This document shows, piece by piece, positions 1-11,407 of a DNA stretch of 64,000 nucleotides. A program made the translations under genes and the position numbers. Under the pieces are notes generated by a model, which saw nothing but the letters and a program-made list of their open reading frames with translations, had not been told where the DNA came from and did not search any database. This DNA comes from Argopecten irradians (lineage: Eukaryota > Mollusca > Bivalvia > Pectinida > Pectinidae). Positions within the stretch are counted from its first letter, which is position 1; each line of letters starts with the position of its first letter. The stretch is taken from the NCBI RefSeq assembly GCF_041381155.1, contig NC_091144.1, forward strand, positions 3,703,501 through 3,767,500, given 5' to 3'.

Positions 1-45
1 ATTAGCAGGTTTTAATTGTATTACTAGTAATTTAGAACGAATATA

Positions 46-80
46 CGTACCCGGCCTACTATACCTTTCGGCCGGGTACG
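46..80. repeat. Hairpin in duplication unit (three copies in window)
   Basis: CGTACCCGGCC (46-56) and GGCCGGGTACG (70-80) form a perfect 11-bp stem with a 13-nt loop. The same hairpin occurs at 6382-6416 and about 13575-13610. On the minus strand, a CTAG lies about 18 nt beyond the stem, loosely like a Helitron 3' end, but this is weak evidence. Confidence 0.75.
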
Positions 81-376
81 AATTGGTACATATGTGTCGT
101 AGTGGAGCACTGCCTCTGGAAATCACTCGGGCACAGTTTTCAATACGTTTTTGTATGTTTCCAATTATTTTATGCGTATACATGAGTTTACATATTATTT
201 TTGTCCAAAACCATCATAACTACCATTCTTAATATCTACCGTACCGCTCACAAGACGTCAATTTCACAATTGGTGGATTTGTCGTATAAATTCCCTTCGG
301 AAAGACCTTCATATGTATTATGTAATGCCTTGATGAGAATTTGATATTGTTTGTAGTTCAGTTGTTCCCTAGTAGG

Positions 377-697
377 TCATCCTCGATACTCCGGGGCTTC
401 CGATCACTTACGATCTCTACACCCCTGGACTATCTCATAGTGAAATTGAAGGCAGCTCAGTGGAAAACATTTGACCAACCACAGGCTAGCAAAAATTCCC
501 TTTGAAGACTACAGAGAGAGAGCGACGTCTAACATCAAAGCCACACAGTCAACCACAGTGTACCGTTATACGGCTCTTTTGATGTTCATCAAAGGACTAA
601 ATTACCTGTTTTATTCTGTTGCCTCCAGTTTTACTATGAGATAGTCCAGGGGTGTAGAGATCGTAGGTGATCGGAATCCCTGGAGAATCGAGGATGA
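377..697. mobile_element. MITE with ~66-bp terminal inverted repeats (copy A)
   Basis: The sequence from TCATCCTCGAT to CATAGT at the left recurs as its reverse complement at the right (about 632-697), with only a few mismatches across ~66 bp. The element is ~321 bp and encodes nothing recognisable. The short minus-strand frame at 634-819 overlaps its right arm and is not a gene. Confidence 0.85.
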
Positions 698-1094
698 TTT
701 GATATTTGAACATGGACATATAACTTGATGACTTGACCCACCAAAAGCATATGTCGGCCTATAAGAGAGCCGAAATCTATATTCCTGGTTTTGAATAAAG
801 CGCCTTCAATCATCGCCATTCGTGTTTTGTTGGAATTCCGAATCGTATTACGTGACTGACGACGACACGACCTGCACGTGGTGAGCCAAGTAACTAGCGT
901 AAGTGCAAATGTGTTTGTTTACGTTTTCCTTCTGGCTTATATGAGCAAATCATGCTGGTGTATGTCCACAGAGTGAGTATTTGAAACATCTTATCCACAC
1001 ATTGCCGTTATATAGTGTGTATCAAATATTGTAATGTGCGAGCATCATTTACTTTGTATATCCAGTCTGCTCAGGACAACCACAACTCTCGTGT

Positions 1095-1800
1095 TACTAC
1101 AGGGGAGATCCACTTGATATTCGCACCGTAGCATGCTTGTGAGCAGTACTACAAAATGTATTGAGATGGTCAACCTTGACCTTTTCCTTTATTTCAAATC
1201 GTAATTTCAAGCGAGTGAGTTTTTCGACCAAAGATCCAATTTCATCTTGGAAACTACAAGGGAGATCCACTTGCTTATTAGCACAGTAAAATGCATGTGA
1301 GCAGTACTACAAAATATATTGAGATGGTCAACCTTGACCTTTTCCTTTAACCCAAATCCCAATAAAATATTCCACTCCCCAATTTCGATGCCTTTTTGGG
1401 GTTAGCAATCGTGTTCCGCTATTTTCTTGAAAACTACCAGGGAGTTCCACTTGAGATTTTCACATTATCATGCTTGTGAGCAGTACTACCAAATATATTC
1501 AGATGGTCAACCTTGACCTTTCCTTTAACCCTAACAGCAACATTTGCATTTATGCTACGAATTCAATACAATCAGCCATCTTGAAAACCACTAGGGAGTT
1601 CCACTTGAGATTTGCACATTATCATGCTTGTGAGCAGTTCTGCAAATTGTATTGAGATGGTCAACCTTGACCTTTTCCTTTAACCCAAATCCCAATAAAT
1701 TGTTCCAGTCCCCAATCTAGATGCCTTTTTTGGGGGTCAGCAATCTGGATCCACCATTTTCCTGGAAACTACCATGGAGTTCCACTTGATATCACCAAAT
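1095..1800. repeat. Complex ~155/180-bp sub-repeats, left block (copy A)
   Basis: The conserved core GAGATGGTCAACCTTGACCT recurs at 1163, 1321, 1499 (one base changed) and 1654, with spacings of 158, 178 and 155 bp. Each unit also carries a GGGAGTTCCACTTG-like block and a TGTGAGCAGTACTAC-like block. Alternating spacings suggest a dimeric repeat. The small frame at 1470-1655 lies inside and is not a gene. Confidence 0.85.
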
Positions 1801-2941
1801 TGCAATGACTTAATGGCAGTGCTGGACTGTCGTCGCCTTGTTCTTGCCTCGCTCCAGACTGGTCAACTATTCGTGAAAGGCGGACCAGTACTGGGAGGTC
1901 CTTGTATGTATGGATATGGGGCGTAGCGGAAGCCCCTGTGGGGGCCATCCTCTCCAGGTTTCTTGCCCATGTCTGCTCTATTTCTGAAACATTGACAAAG
2001 AAACCTGGAGCAGGAGGTTTATCCTCCCCATCGCCCCCGACGACCTTCTTTCCGCCTTCACCAGTTGTTTTACGTTTGTCTTCGGAACAGAGGGGTGGAC
2101 CCTGCCTAGGTGCATGTCCACCCTTGTTCCTGACCAATTACATGCCTCCAGTGGGCAATCGTATGCCTTCCCTTTATGTTTTATCTGTTGATGTGATGAT
2201 GAGACACTGGCCGTTTTCGCCATGTCGTGCACCTCCCGCAGGTGCCGCGGGAGGTTCACGACATGGCGGGAACAGGTGGTGCACTTACGCCTCGGCCTTT
2301 TGGTCCTCAAACCTGGACCGACCCTATCTTTCTTCTTAGCGTAGTGCTGTTTTCCCCCGCCAACTTGACGTCTTTTTTAGGGCAGGCATGCCCGTCAGGG
2401 GGTTCCGACTCCGTGTCCGGATGGTCCGGAATGTAACTTGGATCAAAGCCCTCGTCGTCAAGGTCCTCCGATTCATCGCTGGGAATCATTGGAATCGGAG
2501 GCCCTCCAAGCCTCTTTCTCATTTTAATGAGCATCTCCTTTATTCTTTCTTTCACCAATGAGGAAGGCCCAGGCTTGAGGGGAGCACATGTCTGGTCCTA
2601 CCTGGAAGGACCCGGTCTGGCAACCTCTTCAGAGGCGACCACTCCAACTGGAATTATCAGGCCCATTGGCCTTGGAATGGCCGCCGGCTGGGCCTCTGAA
2701 GAGGCTGGCCCAGTAATTGGCGGGTCCTCCCTGGGGGGACTGGGGGGAGAACATGCCTCCACCCCGGGAGTCTCAATTACATCAATACCATCTGGGTTTT
2801 TTTTTCATCACTAGCCGAGGATGGCCCGGGGGACTGTGGGGCATTTCAAGGCCGGGTTCTGGAAATTTTACGCCTCTTGGGCGGCGGTGGCGTAGGATCT
2901 TTGATGTCCGGGCTTCTTTTTGAAGCCCTTGTTTGCACCAT
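1769..2941 (-). pseudogene. Broken C2H2-type zinc-finger ORF (copy A), element-associated
   Basis: The minus-strand coding sequence starts at an ATG at 2941 (MVQTRASK...) and is broken by frameshifts. Visible parts, in order: a basic stretch with an NLS-like PPPPKRRK; a proline-rich linker; an acidic stretch (DESEDLDDEGFD, about 2450); a basic KRPRRK; then two C2H2-like fingers. Finger 1 is C-x2-C-x9-H-x4-H (about 2283-2227) and finger 2 is C-x4-C-x9-H-x4-H (about 2157-2095). Both have the RHLREVH-like helix. The tail ends with a stop at 1769-1771. A run of C near 2033 has one base fewer than in copy B and shifts the tail. A second shift lies at an A6 run near 2380, and a third near the N-terminus. 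No transposase, integrase or polymerase domain is visible. It could be a nuclear DNA-binding protein of a mobile element; the function is not established. Confidence 0.6.
2221..2265. repeat. 45-bp palindrome inside zinc-finger codons (copy A)
   Basis: Arms of 19 bp (2221-2239 and 2247-2265) pair with one mismatch around a 7-nt centre. On the minus strand the whole palindrome encodes HVVNLPRHLREVHDM, the helix region of finger 1. Confidence 0.9.
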
Positions 2942-3159
2942 GTTAGTAACAATACTTTCAAATCAACCTTATCAGCCCTTTGTCAATATCATGTAACCCT
3001 GCTCAGATCTGTGTCGACCCTCACCCTAAATTTTAATGCCGAAAAGACCTAAAACTCTGTAATTGCAGTTTGTCGATCACGTAGTAAAACACCCTACTCA
3101 CGAATTTAGACGAATTTAGGCGCCTTTCATGCACCGTGGGATCAAAAATCTTGATCCGC

Positions 3160-3640
3160 CATTTTCTTGCAAACTGCAAGGGAGTTCCATTTGATATTTG
3201 CACAGTAGCATGCTTATGAGCAGCACTTGAGATGGTCAACCTTGACCTTTCCTTTAACCCTAACCGTGACATTTGCAATTATGCTATGAATTCAATAAAA
3301 CCAGCCATCTTGGAAACCACTAGGGAGTTCCACTTGAGATTTGTACCGTAGCATGATTGTGAGCAGTATTACAAAATTTATTGCGATGGTCAACCTTGAC
3401 CCTTTTCTTAAACCCAAATCCCAATAAAAAGTCCCAGTCCCCAATTTAGATGCCTTTTTTGGGGGTCAGCAATCTGGATCCGCCATTTTCTTGGAAACAA
3501 ACCAAGGAGTTCCACTTGATATTTGCACAGTAGCATGCTTCTGAGCAGTACTAAATTGAGTACTAATTGAGATGGTCAACCTTGACCTTTCCATTAACCC
3601 TAACCGCGACATTTGCAATTATGCTACGAAAGTTTTGAAT
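3160..3640. repeat. Complex ~155/180-bp sub-repeats, right block (copy A)
   Basis: Further copies of the same sub-repeat occur on the other side of the zinc-finger ORF, with cores at 3229, 3383 and 3569 (spacing 154 and 186 bp). The ORF is therefore embedded in the repeat family. Confidence 0.8.
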
Positions 3641-4780
3641 CCGGTTGTTTTATTAACTTATAAATGCTTTGAGAATGTCAAGAAGGCTTAAAAACAATAA
3701 AAAATGATAGGATATTGTTCTGTTAACGTCTTCTTTGGTCAATATATTTCATTATAAAAAACCTGATGAAAGTGATTTTGTCAGGTTTTTAATAATGAGC
3801 ATTTCTGAGTAAATTACTGAATTTAGAAACAACATCTATTCTTTTCTTATGGTTTTAAAGGCTTCCGAACAGGATTATAACATTTAAAAGTTGATACATT
3901 TACAGGAAATGTCTAACCACCAGTTTTTGCTATTATGCTACGAATTTGCATTTGAGTCTGAGAATGGGGAGAAAATTTTGAAAATGCCGAAACGACGATA
4001 TTGCAACAAAAAATACCTGTTTAATGTCTTAGAGTATTAAATTACGTAATGAATAACTTTCAGTTCTTTCTGTCCATTATGACACGAGATATTAACGTAT
4101 GAACATTTGCTACGAATTGGGGAAAAAAACTTCGCGGTTAGAGCTTTAAATAGCTTATTAGTTATCCATCTTCCATACATAAGTTCGAAATAAATCATGA
4201 AAACATATGTGTGAATATAAAATAGATAACTCTGCATTTAATGCTAACCCTGACCACTTGCAATTATGCTACGAAAGTATGTCGACCATATACCTTGACA
4301 AATTTTTTGGGGAAAAAAACATTTTGTTCCAAAACTAAAAAATAAATACACCGTTGGAATGAGCTTGACGCAGGCGTCACAAAAAAGCCTTACAAGTTGC
4401 AATTTGTTCAATTTTAGATCAAACCCTATCACATCGAAAAGAGTAAGCTACAGTTTATCCAATAACATCTATACTTACCCTCAGTCATATCATAAATTAT
4501 AATTTATTTTCGGAAAAAAATGATTTAGCAAAAGCAAAATATACCCTGTCGTAATATTTTGTACACTGGACATGGTCCTTATAATACTTGTATCGACATC
4601 AATGAACGTAGATCTAACGGCAGCTGAAACCACATTAACTATACACTGTACTTAATTGTGATTCCAATATTTTAATGGGAGTTACCGTTCTTGTTTCAGT
4701 TTGTGAATACTATATCTAGTGGAAAAATATACTCCAGCTAGTTAAGTAGTCACAAAAACGGTTCATATACAAAGTGCTGT
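3641..4780. other. AT-rich non-coding tail of duplication unit (copy A)
   Basis: No supported gene. It contains recurring short pieces of the sub-repeat family such as GCAATTATGCTACGAA (about 3615, 3935, 4258). Short minus-strand frames here lack codon structure or motifs. Copy B equivalent: about 9971-11104. Confidence 0.6.
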
Positions 4781-6036
4781 CATTAAGTCTACAGCAGTCA
4801 AGTTACAACAAATATGTTATCAATCAGATTTTGGAAATCCATGGTGGCACATTTTGTAACTTAGATGATTTTAAAATCCCTGAAGAAATGACAACTTTAA
4901 AGCAGTGCCAAAAAATGTCATCCTCAATACTCCAGGGGTTACTATGACTGTCTTTATATCCACCCCTAGACTATCTCATAGTTAAACAGAAGGCAGTTCA
5001 GGGGAAATAATCTGACCAATCATAGGCCTGCAGAGACTATCTTTGAAGGTTTTCAGACAGAGCGACTCCCAACTCTAACTCCGTTTCTTTTGATATATAT
5101 CAAAGGATCAATTTACCTGTGTTTTCTGTTGCCTCCTGCCTACCATAGGCATTATCAAAATTCCCAATACGATCATGCAATTTAAGTTTAAAAAATTTAG
5201 AAGTTCCCCAGAAATATAGAAACTAGCTCTGTTACAAGAGATTATTTTGTATACCATGTATTAAAGGTGCCCTCATAACCAAAGCGTAAAACGGTAACAA
5301 AATACTTGTGTTGGGAGAAGATGATATGAGATTTTTGCAACCCTGCAAATAACACGTTTTGCATATACATGTATCAAGGATATAGTAATAATAACCGGGG
5401 GGGGCAATCCCGGTAACTAAAGAAGACAACACTAACTGTTTTAAATTCCAAGCACTTACAACAACAGCTGTCCAAAGATTTACATACATTTTGTAGTTTT
5501 GTCAATATTTTCAGATAAAAAGTTTGATGTATATAAGTCATTCTACTTTCACATTGTAGACTGCAGTAGTCACATGCAGAAACCAAATATTTTCATTTAA
5601 GCACAGTCAAAGGATCCATTTGAAATTCCTTCAAATTATTTTCTGTTACATAGATAATCATCCTATATCACCACCTACAGTCAACAGATTCTGTTCGCCC
5701 TTTAATAGGTGTTATGATGAGAACACAATAATCTGTGGTTCGCGTTGCCGCCTAGTAAACCATGCATTTGTCCTTTACATCCAAACCACAGCTTGGAGTT
5801 ATACAGAGCTAGGTTACACAATGAGAGGTTGTTGAGTATTGAATTTATTCCACACGAGTGAGTAATGTTTTAAAAGTTACAAAAGACACGAGCTTTAGCG
5901 AGTGTCGTTTTTAAACTTTTAAAAAATAAATTTAATACGAGTATAAATAGTTACGCAATAAAAGTCTTCTACCCCTAAAATGCTAGGCGGGTTAGAAATG
6001 TTGAGTCTAGGAGCTTGCCATCCTTCTCGCATGTAG
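4781..6036. other. 1,256-bp segment present in copy A only
   Basis: Copy B joins the two flanks directly at about 11105. The segment contains a degenerate partial MITE copy (4918-5137). The rest is non-coding: the small frames at 5232-5835 show no known motif. It is either an insertion in A or a deletion in B. Confidence 0.8.
4918..5137. mobile_element. Degenerate partial copy of the 66-bp-TIR MITE
   Basis: Starts TCATCCTCAATACTCCAGGG and follows the MITE at 377-697 through CTATCTCATAGT, GAAGGCAG and ATCAAAGGA up to TCTGTTGCCTCC. The right inverted arm is missing. It is clearly more diverged than the copies at 377 and 6713. Confidence 0.7.
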
Positions 6037-6195
6037 TACCATGTAGAGTATGATTTTATCGGGGTTATTTTTATCTAGACCTCAAAAACGTCTAAATATG
6101 GTCTTAGGGCACTCTGGGTTGGTCCATGATTATATAATCTAGCTGTAACTACATGTGATTCTCAGATCCCCGTGTTTATGAGTGTTTATGAACAG

Positions 6196-6315
6196 GCCTG
6201 TAAGGACTTTTTCAAGGCTCGTCTGAAAACAATATAAAATCACCAGGTCCGTCTAAGTTACATTCGTAAACAAACAACTAGTTCCAACCAGTGAAACAGC
6301 AATCGAAAACGGCCC
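6196..6315. mobile_element. Partial GGGCCGTTTT-type MITE (copy A)
   Basis: The block from CCTGTAAGGAC to AAAACGGCCC matches, in reverse complement, half of the element at 22922-23137, including the shared GGTGATTTTATATTGTTT stretch. The same piece recurs in copy B at about 11270-11390. Confidence 0.65.
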
Positions 6316-6712
6316 TAGTTCTCAAATATGGATAACATTAGCAGGTTTTAATTGTATTACTAGTAATTTAGAACGAATATACGTACCCGGCCTACTATAC
6401 CTTTCGGCCGGGTACGAATTGGTACATATGTGTCGTAGTGGAGCACTGCCTCTGGAAATCACTCGGGCACAGTTTTCAATACGTTTTTGTATGTTTCCAA
6501 TTATTTTATGCGTATACATGAGTTTACATATTATTTTTGTCCAAAACCATCATAACTACCATTCTTAATATCTACCGTACCGCTCACAAGACGTCAATTT
6601 CACAATTGGTGGATTTGTCGTATAAATTCCCTTCGGAAAGACCTTCATATGTATTATGTAATGCCTTGATGAGAATTTGATATTGTTTGTAGTTCAGTTG
6701 TTCCCTAGTAGG

Positions 6713-7033
6713 TCATCCTCGATACTCCAGGGCTTCCGATCACTTACGATCTCTACACCCCTGGACTATCTCATAGTGAAATTGAAGGCAGCTCAGTGGA
6801 AAACATTTGACCAACCACAGGCTAGCAAAAATTCCCTTTGAAGACTACAGAGAGAGAGCGACGTCTAACATCAAAGCCACACAGTCAACCACAGTGTACC
6901 GTTATACGGCTCTTTTGATGTTCATCAAAGGACTAAATTACCTGTTTTATTCTGTTGCCTCCAGTTTTACTATGAGATAGTCCAGGGGTGTAGAGATCGT
7001 AGGTGATCGGAATCCCTGGAGAATCGAGGATGA
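6713..7033. mobile_element. MITE with ~66-bp terminal inverted repeats (copy B)
   Basis: Same element as at 377-697, carried along by the segmental duplication (offset 6,336). Confidence 0.85.
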
Positions 7034-7489
7034 TTTGATATTTGAACATGGACATATAACTTGATGACTTGACCCACCAAAAGCATATGTCGGCCTATAA
7101 GAGAGCCGAAATCTATATTCCTGGTTTTGAATAAAGCGCCTTCAATCATCGCCATTCGTGTTTTGTTGGAATTCCGAATCGTATTACGTGACTGACGACG
7201 ACACGACCTGCACGTGGTGAGCCAAGTAACTAGCGTAAGTGCAAATGTGTTTGTTTACGTTTTCCTTCTGGCTTATATGAGCAAATCATGCTGGTGTATG
7301 TCCACAGAGTGAGTATTTGAAACATCTTATCCACACATTGCCGTTAAATAGTGTGTATCAAATATTGTAATGTGCGAGCATCATTTTCTTTGTATATCCA
7401 GTCTGCTGAGGACAACCACAAGTTTTGTGTACGAAAAATTGTTGACATTATCTCTTAATTGGTTTCATAACTCTCGTGTTACTACAGGG

Positions 7490-8170
7490 GAGATCCACTT
7501 GATATTCGCACCGTAGCATGCTTGTGAGCAGTACTACAAAATGTATTGAGATGGTCAACCTTGACCTTTTCCTTTATTTCAAATCGTAATTTCAAGCGAG
7601 TGAGTTTTTCGACCAAAGATCCAATTTCATCTTGGAAACTACAAGGGAGATCCACTTGCTTATTAGCACAGTAAAATGCATGTGAGCAGTACTACAAAAT
7701 ATATTGAGATGGTCAACCTTGACCTTTTCCTTTAACCCAAATCCCAATAAAATATTCCACTCCCCAATTTCGATGCCTTTTTGGGGTTAGCAATCGTGTT
7801 CCGCTATTTTCTTGAAAACTACCAGGGAGTTCCACTTGAGATTTTCACATTATCATGCTTGTGAGCAGTACTACCAAATATATTCAGATGGTCAACCTTG
7901 ACCTTTCCTTTAACCCTAACAGCAACATTTGCATTTATGCTACGAATTCAATACAATCAGCCATCTTGGAAACCACTAGAAAGTTCCACTTGAGATTTGC
8001 ACATTATCATGCTTGTGAGCAGTTCTGCAAATTGTATTGAGATGGTCAACCTTGACCTTTTCCTTTAACCCAAATCCCAATAAATTGTTCCAGTCCCCAA
8101 TCTAGATGCCTTTTTTGGGGGTCAGCAATCTGGATCCACCATTTTCCTGGAAACTACCATGGAGTTCCAC
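7490..8170. repeat. Complex sub-repeats, left block (copy B)
   Basis: Copy B counterpart of the 1095-1800 block, with the same GAGATGGTCAACC cores and the same alternating spacing. Confidence 0.8.
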
Positions 8171-9288
8171 TTGATATCACCAAATTGCAATGACTTAATG
8201 GCAGTGCTGGACTGCCGTCGCCTTGTTCTTGCCTCGCTCCAGACTGGTCAACTATTCGTGAAAGGCGGACCAGTACTGGGAGGTCCTTGTATGTATGGAT
8301 ATGGGGCGTTGCCCATGTCTGCTCTATTTCTGAAACATTGACACAGAAACCTGGAGCAGGAGGGTTCTCCTCCCCATCGCCCCCCGACGACCTTCTTTCC
8401 GCCTTCACCAGTTGTTTTACGTTTGTCTTCGGAACAGAGGGGTGGACCCTGCCTAGGTGCATGTCCACCCTTGTTCCTGACCAATTACATGCCTCCAGTG
8501 GGCAATCGTATGCCTTCCCTTTATGTTTTATCTGTTGATGTGATGATGAGACACTGGCCATTTTCGCCATGTCGTGCACCTCCCGCAGGTGCCGCGGGAG
8601 GTTCACGACATGGCGGGAACAGGTGGTGCACTTACGCCTCGGCCTTTTGGTCCTCGAACCTGGACCGACCCTATCTTTCTTCTTAGCGTAGTGCTGTTTT
8701 CCCCCGCCAACTTGACGTCTTTTTTAGGGCAGGCATGCCCGTCAGGGGGTTCCGACTCCGTGTCCGGATGGTCCGGAATGTAACTTGGATCAAAGCCCTC
8801 GTCGTCAAGGTCCTCCGATTCATCGCTGGGAATCATTGGAATCGGAGGCCCTCCAAGCCTCTTTCTCATTTTAATGAGCATCTCCTTTATTCTTTCTTTC
8901 ACCAATGAGGAAGGCCCAGGCTTGAGGGGAGCACATGTCTGGTCCTCCCTGGAAGGACCCGGTCTGGCAACCTCTTCAGAGGCGACCACTCCAACTGGAA
9001 TTATCAGGCCCATTGGCCTTGGAATGGCCGCCGGCTGGGCCTCTGAAGAGGCTGGCCCAGTAATTGGCGGGTCCTCCCTGGGGGGACTGGGGCGAGAACA
9101 TGCCTCCACCCCGGGAGTCTCAATTACATCAATACCATCTGGGGTTTTTTTCATCACTAGCCGAGGATGGCCCGGGGGACTGTGGGGCATTTTCAAGGCC
9201 GGGTTCTGGAAATTTTACGCCTCTTGGGCGGCGGTGGCGTAGGATCTTTGATGTCCGGGCTTCTTTTTGAAGCCCTTGTTCGCACCAT
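8154..9288 (-). pseudogene. Broken C2H2-type zinc-finger ORF (copy B), element-associated
   Basis: Same gene remnant as in copy A, starting at an ATG at 9288 (MVRTRASK...). Frames here are longer: 8603-9196 gives ~197 codons of the proline-rich and acidic part, and 8154-8606 gives ~150 codons holding the end of finger 1, all of finger 2 and the C-terminal tail. The C run near 8380 has one more base than in copy A, so the fingers and tail are in one frame. The A6 run near 8727 still separates the acidic domain from the fingers, as in copy A, so that lesion predates the duplication. A 39-bp in-frame segment present in copy A is missing. High GC marks it off from the AT-rich surroundings. Confidence 0.6.
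8568..8612. repeat. 45-bp palindrome inside zinc-finger codons (copy B)
   Basis: Same palindrome as at 2221-2265, with identical arms and the same single mismatch. Confidence 0.9.
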
Positions 9289-9479
9289 GTTAGTAACAAT
9301 ACTTTCAAATCAACCTTATCAGCCCTTTGTCAATATCATGTAACCCTGCTCAGATCTGTGTCGACCCTCACCCTAAATTTTAATGCCGAAAAGACCTAAA
9401 ACTCTGTAACTGCAGTTTGTCGATCACGTAGTAAAACACCCTACTCACGAATTTAGGCGCCTTTCATGCACCGTGGGAT

Positions 9480-9970
9480 CAAAAATCTTGATCCGCCATT
9501 TTCTTGCAAACTGCAAGGGAGTTCCATTTGATATTTGCACAGTAGCATGCTTATGAGCAGCACTTGAGATGGTCAACCTTGACCTTTCCTTTAACCCTAA
9601 CCGTGACATTTGCAATTATGCTATGAATTCAATAAAACCAGCCATCTTGGAAACCACTAGGGAGTTCCACTTGAGATTTGCACCGTAGCATGATTGTGAG
9701 CAGTATTACAAAATTTATTGCGATGGTCAACCTTGACCTTTTTCTTAAACCCAAATCCCAATAAAAAGTTCCAGTCCCCAATTTAGATGCCTTTTTTGGG
9801 GGTCAGCAATCTGGATCCGCCATTTTCTTGGAAACAACCAAGGAGTTCCACTTGATATTTGCACAGTAGCATGCTTCTGAGCAGTACTAAATTGAGTACT
9901 AATTGAGATGGTCAACCTTGACCTTTCCATTAACCCTAACCGCGACATTTGCAATTATGCTACGAAAGTT
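9480..9970. repeat. Complex sub-repeats, right block (copy B)
   Basis: Copy B counterpart of the 3160-3640 block, with three cores downstream of the zinc-finger ORF region. Confidence 0.8.
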
Positions 9971-11407
9971 TTGAATCCGGTTGTTTTATTAACTTATAAA
10001 TGCTTTGAGAATGTCAAGAAGGCTTAAAAACAATAAAAAATGATAGGATATTGTTCTGTTAACGTCTTCTTTGGTCAATATATTTCATTATAAAAAACCT
10101 GATGAAAGTGATTTTGTCAGGTTTTTAATAATGAGCATTTCTGAGTAAATTACTGAATTTAGAAACAACATCTATTCTTTTCTTATGGTTTTAAAGGCTT
10201 CCGAACAGGATTATAACATTTAAAAGTTGATACATTTACAGGAAATGTCTAACCACCAGTTTTTGCTATTATGCTACGAATTTGCATTTGAGTCTGAGAA
10301 TGGGGAGAAAATTTTGAAAATGCCGAAACGACGATATTGCAACAAAAATACCTGTTTAATGTCTTAGAGTATTAAATTACGTAATGAATAACTTTCAGTT
10401 CTTTCTGTCCATTATGACACGAGATATTATTGTATGAACATTTGCTACGAATTGGAAAAAAAACTTCGCGGTTAGAGCTTTAAATAGCTTATCCATCTTC
10501 CATATATAAGTTCAAATTAAATTATGAAAACATATCTGTAAATATCAAATAGATAAGTCTACATTTAATGCTAACCCTGACCACTTGCAATTATGCTACG
10601 AAAGTATGTCGACCATATACCTTGACAAATTTTTTGGGGAAAAAACATTTTTGTTCCAAAACTAAAAAATAAATACACCGTTGGAATGAGCTTGACGCAG
10701 GCGTCACAAAAAAGCCTTCCAAGTTGCAATTTGTTCAATTTTAGATCTAACCCTATCACATAAAAAAGAGTAAGCTACAATTTATCCAATAACATCTATA
10801 CTTACCCTCAGTCATATCATAAATTATAATTTATTTTCGGAAAAAAATGATTTAGCAAAGCAAAATATACCCTTTCGTAATATTTTGTACACTGGACATG
10901 GTCCTTATAATACTTGTCTCGACATCAATGAACGTAGATCTAACGGCAGCTGAAACCACATTAACTATACACTGTACTTAATTGTGATTCCAATATTTTA
11001 ATGGGAGTTACCGTTCTTGTTTCAGTTTGTGAATACTATATCTAGTGGAAAAATATACTCCGGCTAGTTAAGTAGTCACAAAAACGGTTCATATACAAAG
11101 TGCTGTCTACCATGTAGAGTATGATTTTATCGGGGTTATTTTTATCTAGACCTCAAAAACGTCTAAATATGGTCTTAGGGCACTCTGGGTTGGTCCATGA
11201 TTATATAATCTAGCTGTAACTACATGTAATTCTCAGATCCCCGTGTTTATGAGTGTTTATGAACAGGCCTGTAAGGACTTTTTCAAGGCTCGTCTGAAAA
11301 CAATATAAAATCACCAGGTCCGTCTAAGTTACATTCGTAAACAAACAACTAGGTCCAACCAGTGAAACAGCAATCGAAAACGGCCCTAGTTCTCAAATAT
11401 GGATAAC

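Larger units (their letters stand above)
1..6336. repeat. Segmental tandem duplication, copy A (left edge cut by window)
   Basis: Almost every base from position 1 recurs 6,336 bp downstream, and the two copies look near identical by eye. The unit contains a hairpin (46-80), a MITE (377-697), seven ~155-180-bp sub-repeats, a broken zinc-finger ORF on the minus strand and an AT-rich tail. Copy A carries 1,256 bp (about 4781-6036) that copy B lacks, and 39 bp near 1926-1965 inside the zinc-finger ORF that copy B also lacks. Copy B has about 50 bp near 7421-7470 that are missing from copy A. Confidence 0.95.
6337..11407. repeat. Segmental tandem duplication, copy B
   Basis: This is a direct repeat of copy A, starting at the same ATTAGCAGG sequence. 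It is shorter (5,071 bp) mainly because the segment matching 4781-6036 is absent. The junction reads GTGCTGT-CTACCATG at about 11105. Low divergence suggests a recent duplication or gene conversion. Confidence 0.95.

Noticed and set aside
634-819. 61-codon frame repeated at 6970-7155
   Set aside because: Identical only because of the segmental duplication. It overlaps the MITE inverted arm and has no domain.
1902-2923. Plus-strand frames over the zinc-finger region
   Set aside because: They are shadows of the minus-strand GC-rich ORF. The minus strand carries the Cys/His motifs.
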